Assembly (NCBI GenBank): GCA_965243805.1
Contig: OZ251577.1
Span: forward strand, 1,116,001-1,180,000
From: CATQHQ01 sp965243805
GTDB lineage: Bacteria > Gemmatimonadota > Gemmatimonadetes > Longimicrobiales > Gaopeijiaceae
Length of the DNA stretch: 64,000 bases
Direction of reading: 5' to 3'
Under the pieces are notes generated by a model. The model made no database searches. It was not told the DNA's origin and worked only from the letters and a program-made list of their open reading frames with translations. Each line of letters begins with the position of its first letter. The first letter of the stretch is position 1. Positions 44,601 to 51,372 of this stretch are shown here, piece by piece. The translations under genes and the position numbers were made by a program.

Positions 44601-45362
44601 GTCCACGTCGCTCGCCTGTACCTCGTATTGGAATACCCAGTCCCTGTTGTTGAAATCCGGATAAGGATGTCCCTTGACGTAGAATCCATCCCGGATGCTG
44701 TCTCCGATCGTTATCCTTCCCTTTGTTACAGCAGCATTGTCCGAAACTGAACCGCCTGCATAAGAGTGTGGCCCGTTGTAGGTGAACGTGACCTCGATCG
44801 TGTCGCCCAACAGGTAGGTGTCGCCGCTGGGCGGGCTATTTAGGCTGACCGAGACTATGTATCTCCCGCCGCCTATAATGTGGCTGCTGCTGTTCGAGAA
44901 CGCGTGCGTCCCGAAGTCCAAGACCGCCGCCGCGCCGCCGCTGCTCGCGTTGATCGTGCCGCTGTTCAGCTTCAGCGCGTCCGCCGCGATGCTGAGCCCG
45001 TTCGAATCGCCGTCTCCCCCCCGGACCACGTACTCGAACACCAGAGTGTCCGTGCCCGTGCCAGAGGCGTACGTCGCGAAGCAGTCGTCGCCCGGGCACG
45101 TATCGATCCCGAGCGCCACGCGCGGCGTGCCCGTCACGTCCACCGAATCGCTGAACGCTACCCTCACATAGATCGTCTCGGAGGCGAAAAAATTGGTGTT
45201 AGGCTCGCTCGTCGTCCACTTGTTCGTGGTGGTCGCCGTGGGCACCGACAGGCCGGTCACCGTCGGGGCCTGGGCCGCGAGGTCGTCGCCGAACGCGCCG
45301 AGGCCCGCCAGCACGATGCCGACGACTCCGGCGGCCCGAGCGGCTACACGACCGAGCGTCAT
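38604..45362 (-). CDS. Giant surface adhesin: Ig-like repeats, cadherin repeats and C-terminal beta-barrel
   Basis: A 2252-residue protein with a signal peptide (about residues 1-31, cleavage near LAAQA). Seven Ig-like repeats of about 110-130 residues follow (about 32-940; each with a PxLAL strand, YASGTGT and DxDGxS). Six cadherin repeats (about 945-1560; FELSENA..ATDPDxGD, FEVDAxSGEVRYVGxGEDYE, NENEAPxFADTAY) carry the usual calcium-binding acidic motifs. One further Ig-like domain (1560-1640), a Gly-rich linker and an autotransporter-like beta-domain of about 390 residues end in a terminal Phe-containing strand (LGLQGRIGFK). It probably anchors in the outer membrane and displays calcium-stiffened repeats for adhesion. 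A C20 tract (coding strand) lies 28 bp before the ATG. Confidence 0.85.
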   Translation of the reverse strand: MTLGRVAARAAGVVGIVLAGLGAFGDDLAAQAPTVTGLSVPTATTTNKWTTSEPNTNFFASETIYVRVAFSDSVDVTGTPRVALGIDTCPGDDCFATYASGTGTDTLVFEYVVRGGDGDSNGLSIAADALKLNSGTINASSGGAAAVLDFGTHAFSNSSSHIIGGGRYIVSVSLNSPPSGDTYLLGDTIEVTFTYNGPHSYAGGSVSDNAAVTKGRITIGDSIRDGFYVKGHPYPDFNNRDWVFQYEVQASDVDADGISIVGEGIKGGWFRHWVDRYPRRQEIVNSANHKVDGTRPRSVVGLTLNDAPADSTYVPGDVVEATVEFNGAVDVTTTGGTPQLALALNTGTVQADYASGSGTAELVFRYTVAAADLDYDGVSVVAGALTLNGGTITTSGSTTENALLPLGSAAIANSPAHRVAESRAWPVELSLNTPIAASTYELDDTIVATVRFARTVNVDVAGGTPSLGLGIGANTRQAEYVSGTGTSSLEFRYVVQSSDTDADGISVADAALGLNGGTITVSGSGANAVLWMAAHAFTDDANYKTSGTRTAAAVSGLSIASVPLDQTYAASEQIEVDVTFNRPVNVDVTGGTPQLALDIGGTPRPAEYASGTGTRTLRFSYTAVAADIDNDGIEVAAGALTLNSGAINDGRDASLAASLGLGTHALTTPQAGHKVNGTIAPASVADLGINSLPATGDTYGLGERIEVFVEFDRDVAVTGVPQLELEMTGRLRQARYVRGVGERVLLFEYWVQGAGSGGAGPGGEDQTTAGISVSSGALTLNGGTIKNVMHPERGFSASLSLAGYELSAQANHKVDGTIVVAPVVMSARVASTPRGASYRAGEQIEVEVTFSRAVAVTGVPRLALVIGNARRMAAYVSGSGTGRLLFQYRVVPADSDSDGFSVPEDALEVGAGAAIVIAGGSAVANVALGSAALEDVEGQGVTGGGGTDPYFGAAEYEFELVEDVAGPVVVGEVAAEDPFGGEVTYELGDGSEGLFEVDARSGEVTYVGEGEDAEVRSNYVMEVRAVASDGRVGRAVVRVLVINVNDPPAFVMERFEFGLPENAVGPMAVGVAEAVDLDEGDTLRYALESDGGAGDLFELDAATGEVTYVGAGEDYEAADGAKSWELTVSATDLAGLRAEATVAVLLRDENEAPAFADTAYAFGLAENAAGPLLLGKVAATDPDAGDQARYALAEGDAERFEVVAASGVVRYVGGGEDAEAEPGRWELVVRATDGGGLTADVRVEVTVMDENEPPVFGAERYEWELNEGVVGPVALGMVAAVDADAADTVRYLLAGAESERFEVDAASGEVRYAGPGEDYETGPTSWEFTVVAVDRTGLSATTTAVVTLLDVNEAPVFADSAYAYELSENAPGPMALGMVEATDEDEGDVVEYSLADGDAGRFEVDAASGEVRYVGAGEDYESGPPEYVLAVQATDAGGLADTASVTVAVLNENEAPSFADTAYAFELSENARGPVLLGQTEATDPDDGDALTYSLASGDAGRFQVDGATGEVRYVGPGEDYEAGPASFALTVRVEDAGGLSDEARATVELLDENEGPEAVGAMAPKVLEAYGAAAEEDLAPYFRDPDGDALSYVAESSSPGVAIASVTAGGRLSIAPQALGMATVTVTASDPGGLTATQQVQVTVEPSRSERARTLQMALTAFGRSLGAETVDVIGGRLGLESSSGGSHVSLGGRSLGCGSFGSGLGGPGGQQCGIGDLARSASSLLGMQFTAPRASGAGMGGSAGGAHLDMTALLFGGDGAMDATGGFGGGGGAYTGQQEGADRIGRGSIGFDPLSGGDLLTRSSFQLSFGGNDAGSPASTAAGGPASATGADASASGADAAGAPQASPSRTGWTLWGQANGSEFESAPNDGLLLEGGTRSIYAGLDYRFSSGLLLGLAGSRSALDSEFTSRHNGTGTVDARLTSAYPYLHWSPRQGLGLWGLVGAGRGSADLTEAVGGQFSTDIAMRMAAVGARQELIGPLALRADAFAVRIESDAAVDLAGVTAVAQRVRVAPELSGQWAVGAGAALQGRLDLGGRWDGGDAESGLGAEAGATLGFAHMATGLSVEARGRALITHQTSAFREWGAGFAVRLQPGRDQSGLSFSVEPTWGEAVSGTQSLWQAQAGFAPHQAAPLGDPTAPPVGAAPVADMPGWTPDRLALELGWGVVLPGGAQVTPFGRWTRHGADGYRLNAGTRWALLDDAPDSDSGPGAGVRPARSLRFAIDLFGEQVANGLQPTERRLGLQGRIGFK

Positions 45363-45390
45363 GGTCGGAACCGCAAGCCAGGATGAAATC

Positions 45391-45410
45391 GGGGGGGGGG
45401 GGGGGGGGGG
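45391..45410. repeat. 20-base poly-G/poly-C tract upstream of the adhesin gene
   Basis: An uninterrupted run of 20 G on the plus strand (C on the adhesin coding strand), 28 bases upstream of the adhesin ATG. No other homopolymer of this length exists in the window. The position fits a promoter spacer or 5' leader, so slippage there could change expression. Confidence 0.9.
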
Positions 45411-45523
45411 CTAGTAGAGGTAGAGGCTGAGGATGGGGCTATCGATCGGTTCATGACTTCCAGTCCGGCTAACGACGGGTTGTGAATCGGCGAACGAGGG
45501 CTGTGAAAATCAATCTAGATCAA

Positions 45524-47374
45524 TCAGAAGACTGGCGGCAATCCCGGCTGCTGCTGAGTCTCGTCTGCCGGCGCCAGCACTTCTTCGCGTCGGTCCACGA
45601 TCCGCGCCGTCTCCCTCAGCCCGTCGATCCACTGGGCGAGCCGCCGGTCGCGCACCGCGGCCACCGCCTGAGTTCGCTGTGCGTCCACCTGGCTTGCCCA
45701 GGACGCGCTGTCGGCAGCTTCCCACCCGGTCTTTTCCAGTACGAAGGCGTTCTGGTTCGCCTCGACCGCCCCCGAGACCTCTCCCACTTCAAGTCCGAAG
45801 GCGACGCCAACCGCCGCAGTGCGGAACCCCAGCCCCGGAGCAAATTCGCTGCGGGCGAACGGGCCGGCCTCCTGCACCTCCAGTCCGATCTCCCGAGCCA
45901 CTTCGTCCAGCGAGCGTCCGCCGCGAACCTCGGCTGCCAGCTCCCGGGCCTCCTCCATGGCGGCGGCCACCTTCTTCTCCGTGCTCAGCGTCTGGCGGAT
46001 CGCCGTCTCGGCCTCCTCCTCGGTCAGGTAGCCGCCGGGGTCCACGGAGACCAGCTCCAGAGCGTAGAACGCCCCTCGGTTCTCGAACACCGGGCTCACC
46101 TCGCCCGTGGACGTCTCGGGATCGAACGCCCACTCCCCTCCCTCTGCCACTTGGCCGGCCCCCGGTACCAGAGGAAAGCTCTCGGTCATCTCCAAGGTGT
46201 CGGCCTCCAACCCGAGCCCCGCCGCAGCCTCGCCCAGCGGCATCGATTCGCCCAGCTCCTCCAGGGAGTCGGCCATCTCCAGCAGGTCGAACTCGGACTC
46301 CTCGGTGCGTTCGAAGGGGAGGAGGATGTGCCGCGCCTGGGCCGAGTCCTGCCCCCAACGCTGCGACACCTCGATCAGATGGACGCCGAAGCGGGTCCGC
46401 ACCGGCTCCGTCACCCGGTCGAGGCGCGTGGAGAAGGCCACCGAGTCGAACGCCGGGACCATCGCTCCTTTGGCGAAGACCCCCAGATCGCCCCCCGCTT
46501 CGGCCGACCCTTCGTCGGAGGACTCCTGGCGAGCCAGCTCGCCGAAATCCGCGCCGTCCAGGATCGACTCCCGCAGCGTGGCGGCCTTCTCCTCCACCGC
46601 CGCCGTGTCCGCCGCCGTCGGCGCCTTGGGAAGGGCGACGGAGATCACCGCCGCCGTCGCGGGAACGGCGTAATCCTCCCGGTTGTCGGCGTAGTGGCGG
46701 GCAACTTCCTCGTCGGCGACCTGGATCTGGTCGTCGCTCACCCGCACCAGGGGATCGAACGCCACGTAGCGCACGGTGGCCTTCTCGTTCTGATCCCGGT
46801 ACGCGCCCCACAGCTCCCCGTCGGAGACGTGGATGCCCGACGCCACTTGGCGCAAGAGCTTGCCTCTGGGGATCACGTCGCGGTAGTACGCCTCCAGCCC
46901 GAGGAGCTGCTCGGGCGTGGCCCCGGCCAGAAACTGTTGGTACTTGGTGGCGTCGAACTGGCCGTCGGTCTGAAACGCGGGGCTCGACGCCAGGTCGGCA
47001 GGCGGGCTGAAGCGCGCGGCGTTGATCACTTCCTCGTCGGTGACCACGATCCCGCGCCGCCGCAGCTCCTGCTGCACCAGGATGGTGTTGACCACCTCGT
47101 CCCAGGCTTGGTCCTCGATCTCCGTGTTCTGGACGGTGGTGACCGGCTCTTCCTGGCTGCTCTGGACCTGGTCGTAGATGTAGCGGTAGGAGGCCATGTA
47201 GGCGTCGTAGCTGACCGGCGTTCCGTTGACCCGGCCCAGCTCTCCGTAGATGCCCATCGACCCGGCCGTCTGACCGGTGATGTCCATCCCCCACTCGAAG
47301 AACATCAGCCCCCCGAAGGCGAGAGCCGCCAGGAGCATGATCCACTTCGTATTGTCCCGCATCTGCCGCATCAT
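45524..47374 (-). CDS. PpiD/SurA-like membrane-anchored periplasmic chaperone (peptidyl-prolyl isomerase)
   Basis: A 616-residue protein. One N-terminal membrane helix (WIMLLAALAFGGLMFFEWG, about residues 10-28) precedes a SurA_N-like helical domain (to about residue 170). A rotamase-like parvulin domain lies near 255-345 (FGELARQESSDEGSAEAGGDLGVFAKGAMVPAFDSVAF, TRFGVHLIEV), with a second region to residue 540. PpiD-type proteins assist folding of secreted and outer-membrane proteins, which suits its place beside the giant adhesin. AAGGAGG lies about seven bases before ATG ATG. The initiator could be either Met. Confidence 0.85.
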   Translation of the reverse strand: MMRQMRDNTKWIMLLAALAFGGLMFFEWGMDITGQTAGSMGIYGELGRVNGTPVSYDAYMASYRYIYDQVQSSQEEPVTTVQNTEIEDQAWDEVVNTILVQQELRRRGIVVTDEEVINAARFSPPADLASSPAFQTDGQFDATKYQQFLAGATPEQLLGLEAYYRDVIPRGKLLRQVASGIHVSDGELWGAYRDQNEKATVRYVAFDPLVRVSDDQIQVADEEVARHYADNREDYAVPATAAVISVALPKAPTAADTAAVEEKAATLRESILDGADFGELARQESSDEGSAEAGGDLGVFAKGAMVPAFDSVAFSTRLDRVTEPVRTRFGVHLIEVSQRWGQDSAQARHILLPFERTEESEFDLLEMADSLEELGESMPLGEAAAGLGLEADTLEMTESFPLVPGAGQVAEGGEWAFDPETSTGEVSPVFENRGAFYALELVSVDPGGYLTEEEAETAIRQTLSTEKKVAAAMEEARELAAEVRGGRSLDEVAREIGLEVQEAGPFARSEFAPGLGFRTAAVGVAFGLEVGEVSGAVEANQNAFVLEKTGWEAADSASWASQVDAQRTQAVAAVRDRRLAQWIDGLRETARIVDRREEVLAPADETQQQPGLPPVF

Positions 47375-47401
47375 AGGGCTTGCCTCCTTGGTTGACGGAG
47401 A

Positions 47402-47431
47402 AAGCTAACCGCCGGCGGGACCCAAGTTCAA
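47402..47431 (-). promoter_or_regulatory. Candidate promoter TTGAAC-18-TAGCTT for the PpiD-like gene
   Basis: On the minus strand TTGAAC (47431-47426) and TAGCTT (47407-47402) are 18 bp apart. The -10 ends 27 bases before the ATG at 47374, leaving room for a short leader with AAGGAGG. The same -35/-10 pair occurs at 11762. Confidence 0.45.
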
Positions 47432-47491
47432 CCAAAGCGGGTGCTCGGAGCCGCTCGCCACTCGCGGAGCGTCGTCACGCCCACCGTCCGG

Positions 47492-47521
47492 TTGACGCCG
47501 TCTTCCGTGGCGGCGTAGCTT
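47492..47521 (+). promoter_or_regulatory. Candidate promoter TTGACG-18-TAGCTT for the aroQ-efp-acc genes
   Basis: TTGACG (47492-47497) and TAGCTT (47516-47521) are spaced 18 bp apart and point towards aroQ. The predicted leader is long (about 130 bases to TTG 47660). No second candidate is stronger in this divergent gap. Confidence 0.4.
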
Positions 47522-47578
47522 GACCGCTGGCCCGCCGTCCACGCCCGGCGGCTCCTCACAGCCTCTCTCTCCGGGAGC

Positions 47579-47620
47579 GAAGTCGCCTTGTCCCCACCTG
47601 AAGTCGCCTTGCCCCCTCCT
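47579..47620 (+). repeat. 21-bp tandem duplication upstream of aroQ
   Basis: Units 47579-47599 and 47600-47620 match at 19 of 21 positions. Each includes a TTG codon; translation from the first would add a Pro-rich N-terminal extension to AroQ. Confidence 0.9.
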
Positions 47621-47659
47621 CCCGAAGCCGAACAGAGTCGAGAGGGGGACGGCGGACCG

Positions 47660-48112
47660 TTGAAGGTGGCCGTTGTCCACGGACCGAACCTGAACCTGCT
47701 CGGCGTCCGCGAGCCCCACGTCTACGGAACCGAAACGTTGGCCGACGTGAACCGGAAGGTGGAGGCGACAGCCGCGGCGATGGAGGTTGGCGTGGAGTGC
47801 TTTCAGTCCAACTCCGAAGGGGCGATCCTGGACTTTCTGGCGGGCGTCCGGGAGCGGGTGGACGGAGTGGTGATCAACCCGGCGGGCCTCGGCCACACGT
47901 CGGTGGCGCTGCTGGACGGCTTGCTGGCCACGGGGAAGCCCTTCGTGGAGGTGCACCTGAGCAACCCGGCGAGCCGAGAGCCCTTCCGGGGAAGGTCGAT
48001 GATCGCCGCCGCGGCCACCGGCGTAGTCGCAGGGTTCGGGACGGATAGCTATCTTTCTGGGTTGCGCTGCCTCTGCAACTTCCTGGTCCGGCAACGGGGC
48101 ACCCCCGAGTAG
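47660..48112 (+). CDS. aroQ: Type II 3-dehydroquinate dehydratase
   Basis: A 150-residue enzyme of the shikimate pathway (dehydroquinate to dehydroshikimate). Motifs are VVHGPNLNLLGVREPHVYG (with the catalytic-type Tyr), QSNSEG, the lid/active-site stretch NPAGLGHTSVALLDGL (catalytic His kept), and VHLSNPASREPFRGRS. I chose TTG 47660, which begins at MKVAVVHGPN with AGAGGGGGA about ten bases upstream. A TTG at 47588 would add 24 Pro/Glu-rich residues and lies in a tandem repeat. The chosen length is normal for the family. efp follows 73 bp downstream. Confidence 0.9.
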   Translation: MKVAVVHGPNLNLLGVREPHVYGTETLADVNRKVEATAAAMEVGVECFQSNSEGAILDFLAGVRERVDGVVINPAGLGHTSVALLDGLLATGKPFVEVHLSNPASREPFRGRSMIAAAATGVVAGFGTDSYLSGLRCLCNFLVRQRGTPE

Positions 48113-48185
48113 CGCACGCAGCCGGGTTAGCGCGTGCGGCCAGGCCGCCGAAGCGACACGGACGGGAGAACGAACCGACACCGAA

Positions 48186-48752
48186 ATGGCAACCACAGCC
48201 GACTTTCGCAACGGGATGGTGCTGGAGATCGACGGCGACCTCTGGACGATCACCTACTTCCAGCACGTCAAGCCCGGGAAGGGCGGCGCCTTCGTGCGCA
48301 CGAAGCTGAAGAACGTGCTCTCCGGGGCGGTCGTGGACCGGACGTTCCGGGCGGGCGAGCGCGTCGCCAGCGTTCGGCTGGAGCGGCGGCCCGTCAGCTA
48401 CTCCTACGCCGACGGCGGGTTCTACCACTTCATGGACCAGGAGAGCTGGGAGATGACCCCCGTCTCCGGGGAGATGCTGGGCGAGGACCAGCTCAAGTAC
48501 CTAAAGGAGAACATGGAGTGCGAAGTGCTGGTCCACGACAGCCGTGTGATCGCCGTGGAGGTTCCGGCGTTCGTCGAGCTCCAGGTCGCCCGGACCGACC
48601 CCGGTCACCGGGGCGACACCGCCCAGGGGGCGACCAAGCCGGCCACCCTGGAGACGGGGGCGGTCGTGCAGGTCCCTCTCTTCGTGGAGGTGGGCGACGT
48701 CCTCAAGATCGACCGGCGAGAGGGCAAGTACCTGTCGCGGGTGAGCGCGTGA
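48186..48752 (+). CDS. efp: Elongation factor P
   Basis: A 188-residue, three-barrel translation factor that relieves ribosome stalling at polyproline stretches. It is fitting here, since TolA, FtsK and several other products have Pro-rich segments. The tip loop HVKPGKGGAFVRTKLKN near residue 29 carries the lysine at the usual modification site. The C-terminal barrel has the signature ATLETGAVVQVPLFVEVGD. aroQ-efp-accB-accC order is a common bacterial arrangement. The stop codon lies at the start of a 20-bp triple repeat. Confidence 0.96.
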   Translation: MATTADFRNGMVLEIDGDLWTITYFQHVKPGKGGAFVRTKLKNVLSGAVVDRTFRAGERVASVRLERRPVSYSYADGGFYHFMDQESWEMTPVSGEMLGEDQLKYLKENMECEVLVHDSRVIAVEVPAFVELQVARTDPGHRGDTAQGATKPATLETGAVVQVPLFVEVGDVLKIDRREGKYLSRVSA

Positions 48753-48810
48753 GCGAGGCGATGAGCGGGCGAGCGAGACGATGAGCGGGTGCGCGAGACG
48801 ATGATCGACC
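48751..48810 (+). repeat. Three-copy 20-bp tandem repeat triplicating the accB start codon
   Basis: Units 48751-48770, 48771-48790 and 48791-48810 each place ATG at position 11 (48761, 48781, 48801). The first two units differ at two positions; the third diverges after its ATG, into coding sequence. Because 20 is not a multiple of three, only the last ATG is in the accB frame. Confidence 0.9.
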
Positions 48811-49283
48811 TGGATTTCATCGAGTCTCTGGTGAGGCTCCTCGACGATTCTTCCCTGGACAGCTTGGAGATCGAGCGGGGCGGAATGCGGGTCCGCTTGG
48901 CCAAGTCTCCCGCCGGAGGCCGGGCGGTCGCGCCGCTGCCAGCTGCCAGTCCCGTCGTCGCCGAGCGGCCGCCAGCCCCGCCGCCCGTCGCACCTCCGCC
49001 CGCGGTCGAGGACCCCTCCGTCCCCGAGGCCGACGGCCCAGCCCTGGTGGAGATCACGTCCCCCATGGTCGGCACCTTCTACCGGGCACCGTCGCCGGAG
49101 GCGGACCCCTATGTGGGCACAGGCGACGCCGTGAACCCGGGCGATGTGCTGTGCGTCATCGAGGCCATGAAGCTCATGAACGAGCTGGAGTGCGAGACGG
49201 CAGGCCGCATCGTCGAGATATGCGTGGCCAACGCCGAACCCGTGGACTACGGCCAGGTGCTCTTCCGCCTGGAACCGGCCTGA
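48801..49283 (+). CDS. accB: Biotin carboxyl carrier protein of acetyl-CoA carboxylase
   Basis: A 160-residue protein. The N-terminal helix pair (MIDLDFIESLVRLLDDSSLDS) is typical, with a Pro/Ala linker at about residues 45-80 and a biotinyl domain with EAMKLMNEL near residue 122 whose Lys takes biotin. Its carboxylated biotin is used by the carboxyltransferase to make malonyl-CoA for fatty acids. I chose ATG 48801 because it begins the conserved N-terminal helix; the earlier GTG at 48789 is in the repeat. accC follows after 12 bp. Confidence 0.95.
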   Translation: MIDLDFIESLVRLLDDSSLDSLEIERGGMRVRLAKSPAGGRAVAPLPAASPVVAERPPAPPPVAPPPAVEDPSVPEADGPALVEITSPMVGTFYRAPSPEADPYVGTGDAVNPGDVLCVIEAMKLMNELECETAGRIVEICVANAEPVDYGQVLFRLEPA

Positions 49284-49295
49284 CGCCGCCGGCCC

Positions 49296-50645
49296 ATGTT
49301 CAAGAAGCTGCTCGTCGCCAACCGAGGTGAGATCGCCCTTCGGGTCGTCCGGGCCTGTCGCGAGCTGGGCGTGAAGACCGTGGCCGTGCACTCGGAGGCG
49401 GACCGGGAGTCCCTTCACGTGCGCTACGCCGACGAGGCCGTCTGCATCGGTCCTGCCGCCGCCTCCCGCTCCTACCTGAACGCGCCCCAGATCGTCGCCG
49501 CAGCGGAGATCACCGGCGCCGAGGCCGTGCACCCTGGATACGGGTTCCTGGCGGAGAACGCCGAGTTCGCGGAGATCTGCCAGCAGTCCAACCTAGCCTT
49601 CGTCGGACCGTCGCCGGAGCACATCCGAACGATGGGCGACAAGGCCGCGGCGCGGAAAGCGATGCGGGACGCGGGCGTGCCCGTGGTGCCGGGCTCCGAA
49701 GATGTGGTGTCCGACCCGGAGGAGGCGCTGGCGACGGCCCGCGAGATCGGCTTTCCGGTCATGATCAAGGCGGCGGCCGGCGGCGGCGGAAAGGGGATGC
49801 GGGTCGCCGAGGACGAGGGTGCCTTCGCTCGCGGTCTGGAAGCGGCCCAAGCAGAGGCTGCGGCGGCGTTCGGAGACGGCGGCGTGTACCTGGAGCGGTA
49901 CGTGCCGCGCCCGAGACACGTGGAGTTTCAGGTCTTCGGCGACCGCCACGGTCGGGTGGTGCACCTGGGAGAGAGGGACTGCTCGATCCAGCGACGCCAT
50001 CAGAAGCTCATTGAGGAGGCCCCTTCCCCGGCCCTCGACGACCGGCTCCGGGCGAAGATGGGCGAAGCGGCCGTCCAGGCGGCCAACGCGATCGGCTACG
50101 TGGGCGCCGGCACCGTGGAGTTCCTGCTGGACCCGTCCGGCGAGTTCTACTTCATCGAGATGAACACCCGCATCCAGGTCGAGCACCCGGTCACCGAGGC
50201 GACGACGGGACTGGACTTGGTGAAGGAGCAGATACGGGTCGCCGCGGGCCGGCCGCTGTCGTTTCCCTCCGAGGCGCTGGTCCACCGGGGCCACGCCATC
50301 GAGTTTCGAGTGAACGCCGAGGACCCGGATCGGGACTTCGCGCCTTCGCCGGGGGAGATCACGACCTTCCACCAGCCGGGGGGACCTGGCGTGCGGGTGG
50401 ACACTCACATCTACTCGGGGTACCGAGTCCCGCCGTACTACGATTCCTTGCTGGCCAAGTTGGTGGTCTGGGGGAACACCCGTCAGGAGGCGGTGGCCAG
50501 AGGACGGGAAGCGTTGGAGTCGTTCGTCGTGGAAGGCATCTTCACCACGATCGACTACCTCTCGAACATCACCCAAGACAAGGCGTTCCAGGAGGGCAAC
50601 GTGGACACAGGCTTCGTGGACAGATTCGGGAACGGTCGTGGCTGA
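49296..50645 (+). CDS. accC: Biotin carboxylase of acetyl-CoA carboxylase
   Basis: A 449-residue ATP-grasp enzyme. It starts MFKKLLVANRGEIALRVVRA and has the glycine-rich ATP loop KAAAGGGGKGMRV near residue 158, ERDCSIQRRHQKLIEEAPSP near 228, and the catalytic EMNTRIQVEHPVTE near 287. It carboxylates biotin on AccB with bicarbonate and ATP. Length and all signature motifs are normal. The stop overlaps the GTG of the next gene by eight bases. Confidence 0.97.
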   Translation: MFKKLLVANRGEIALRVVRACRELGVKTVAVHSEADRESLHVRYADEAVCIGPAAASRSYLNAPQIVAAAEITGAEAVHPGYGFLAENAEFAEICQQSNLAFVGPSPEHIRTMGDKAAARKAMRDAGVPVVPGSEDVVSDPEEALATAREIGFPVMIKAAAGGGGKGMRVAEDEGAFARGLEAAQAEAAAAFGDGGVYLERYVPRPRHVEFQVFGDRHGRVVHLGERDCSIQRRHQKLIEEAPSPALDDRLRAKMGEAAVQAANAIGYVGAGTVEFLLDPSGEFYFIEMNTRIQVEHPVTEATTGLDLVKEQIRVAAGRPLSFPSEALVHRGHAIEFRVNAEDPDRDFAPSPGEITTFHQPGGPGVRVDTHIYSGYRVPPYYDSLLAKLVVWGNTRQEAVARGREALESFVVEGIFTTIDYLSNITQDKAFQEGNVDTGFVDRFGNGRG

Positions 50646-51372
50646 CGGCCCGTCTGTGCAGGTCTTCTTCACGCCTGCGGAGCTCGGCGGACGCGGCGTA
50701 GAGGGGAAGACGGCCGTCGTGATCGACGTGCTCCGGGCCACGTCCTGCATCGTGGAGGCGGTGGCCAACGGCACTGCGACGATCTTCCCCACCGAGTCCA
50801 TCGACGACGCCATGGCGTTGCGGGACTCTCTCGACCGGGAAAGCATCCTGCTCTGCGGAGAGCGGAAGGGACTGCGCATCGACGGCTTCGACCTGGGCAA
50901 CTCGCCGGCCGAGTTCGTGCCCGAGGTGGTCAGGGGCAAGCAGCTGATCATGACCACCACCAACGGCACTCGCGCCTTCCTGGCCGCGTCCAGGGCGCGT
51001 CGGACGCTGGCGGCCTCCTTCCTGAACCTGAGTGCCGTGAGCGAAGACGTGGTGAACGACGCAGAGGTGGCGATCGTGTGCGCCGGCAAGGAGGGCTGCT
51101 TCTCGCTGGACGACGCCGTGTGCGCGGGCCACTTGGTTCAGCGCATCGCCGAGCGGGCGGAGAGAGGCGTGACGCTGGACGACGGCGCGGCCGCGGCGTT
51201 GGAGCTGGCCGGGATCTACGAGCCGGACGTGGAGACCTTCACCGCCGCCGCCGCCGGTCAAGCCCTGCTGGACGAGGATATGGAGTCCGACCTGGAGTTC
51301 TGCGCGACGGTGGATCGGCACGAGGTGGTGCCCGTGATGCGCAACCGCGCGATCATCCTCCCCAAGGACTAG
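50638..51372 (+). CDS. comB: ComB-like 2-phosphosulfolactate phosphatase family protein
   Basis: A 244-residue protein of the ComB family. Signature stretches are AVVIDVLRATSCIVEAVANG near residue 26, LCGERKGLRIDGFDLGNSPAEF near 72 and MTTTNGTRAF near 104. Family members dephosphorylate 2-phosphosulfolactate in coenzyme M synthesis in archaea, but many bacteria without coenzyme M carry a homologue of unproven role. The start is GTG, overlapping accC. The stop is immediately followed by the ftsK ATG. Confidence 0.85.
   Translation: MADGPSVQVFFTPAELGGRGVEGKTAVVIDVLRATSCIVEAVANGTATIFPTESIDDAMALRDSLDRESILLCGERKGLRIDGFDLGNSPAEFVPEVVRGKQLIMTTTNGTRAFLAASRARRTLAASFLNLSAVSEDVVNDAEVAIVCAGKEGCFSLDDAVCAGHLVQRIAERAERGVTLDDGAAAALELAGIYEPDVETFTAAAAGQALLDEDMESDLEFCATVDRHEVVPVMRNRAIILPKD

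Noticed and set aside
38808..44750. A very long open frame antisense to the giant adhesin
   Set aside because: It is the mirror of a repetitive, strongly GC-biased gene; its product is Arg/His-rich without any domain, and the opposite strand gives clear Ig and cadherin repeats.
50638..51372. Coenzyme M biosynthesis in this organism
   Set aside because: A single ComB-like gene is widespread in bacteria lacking coenzyme M, and no other pathway gene is present here.
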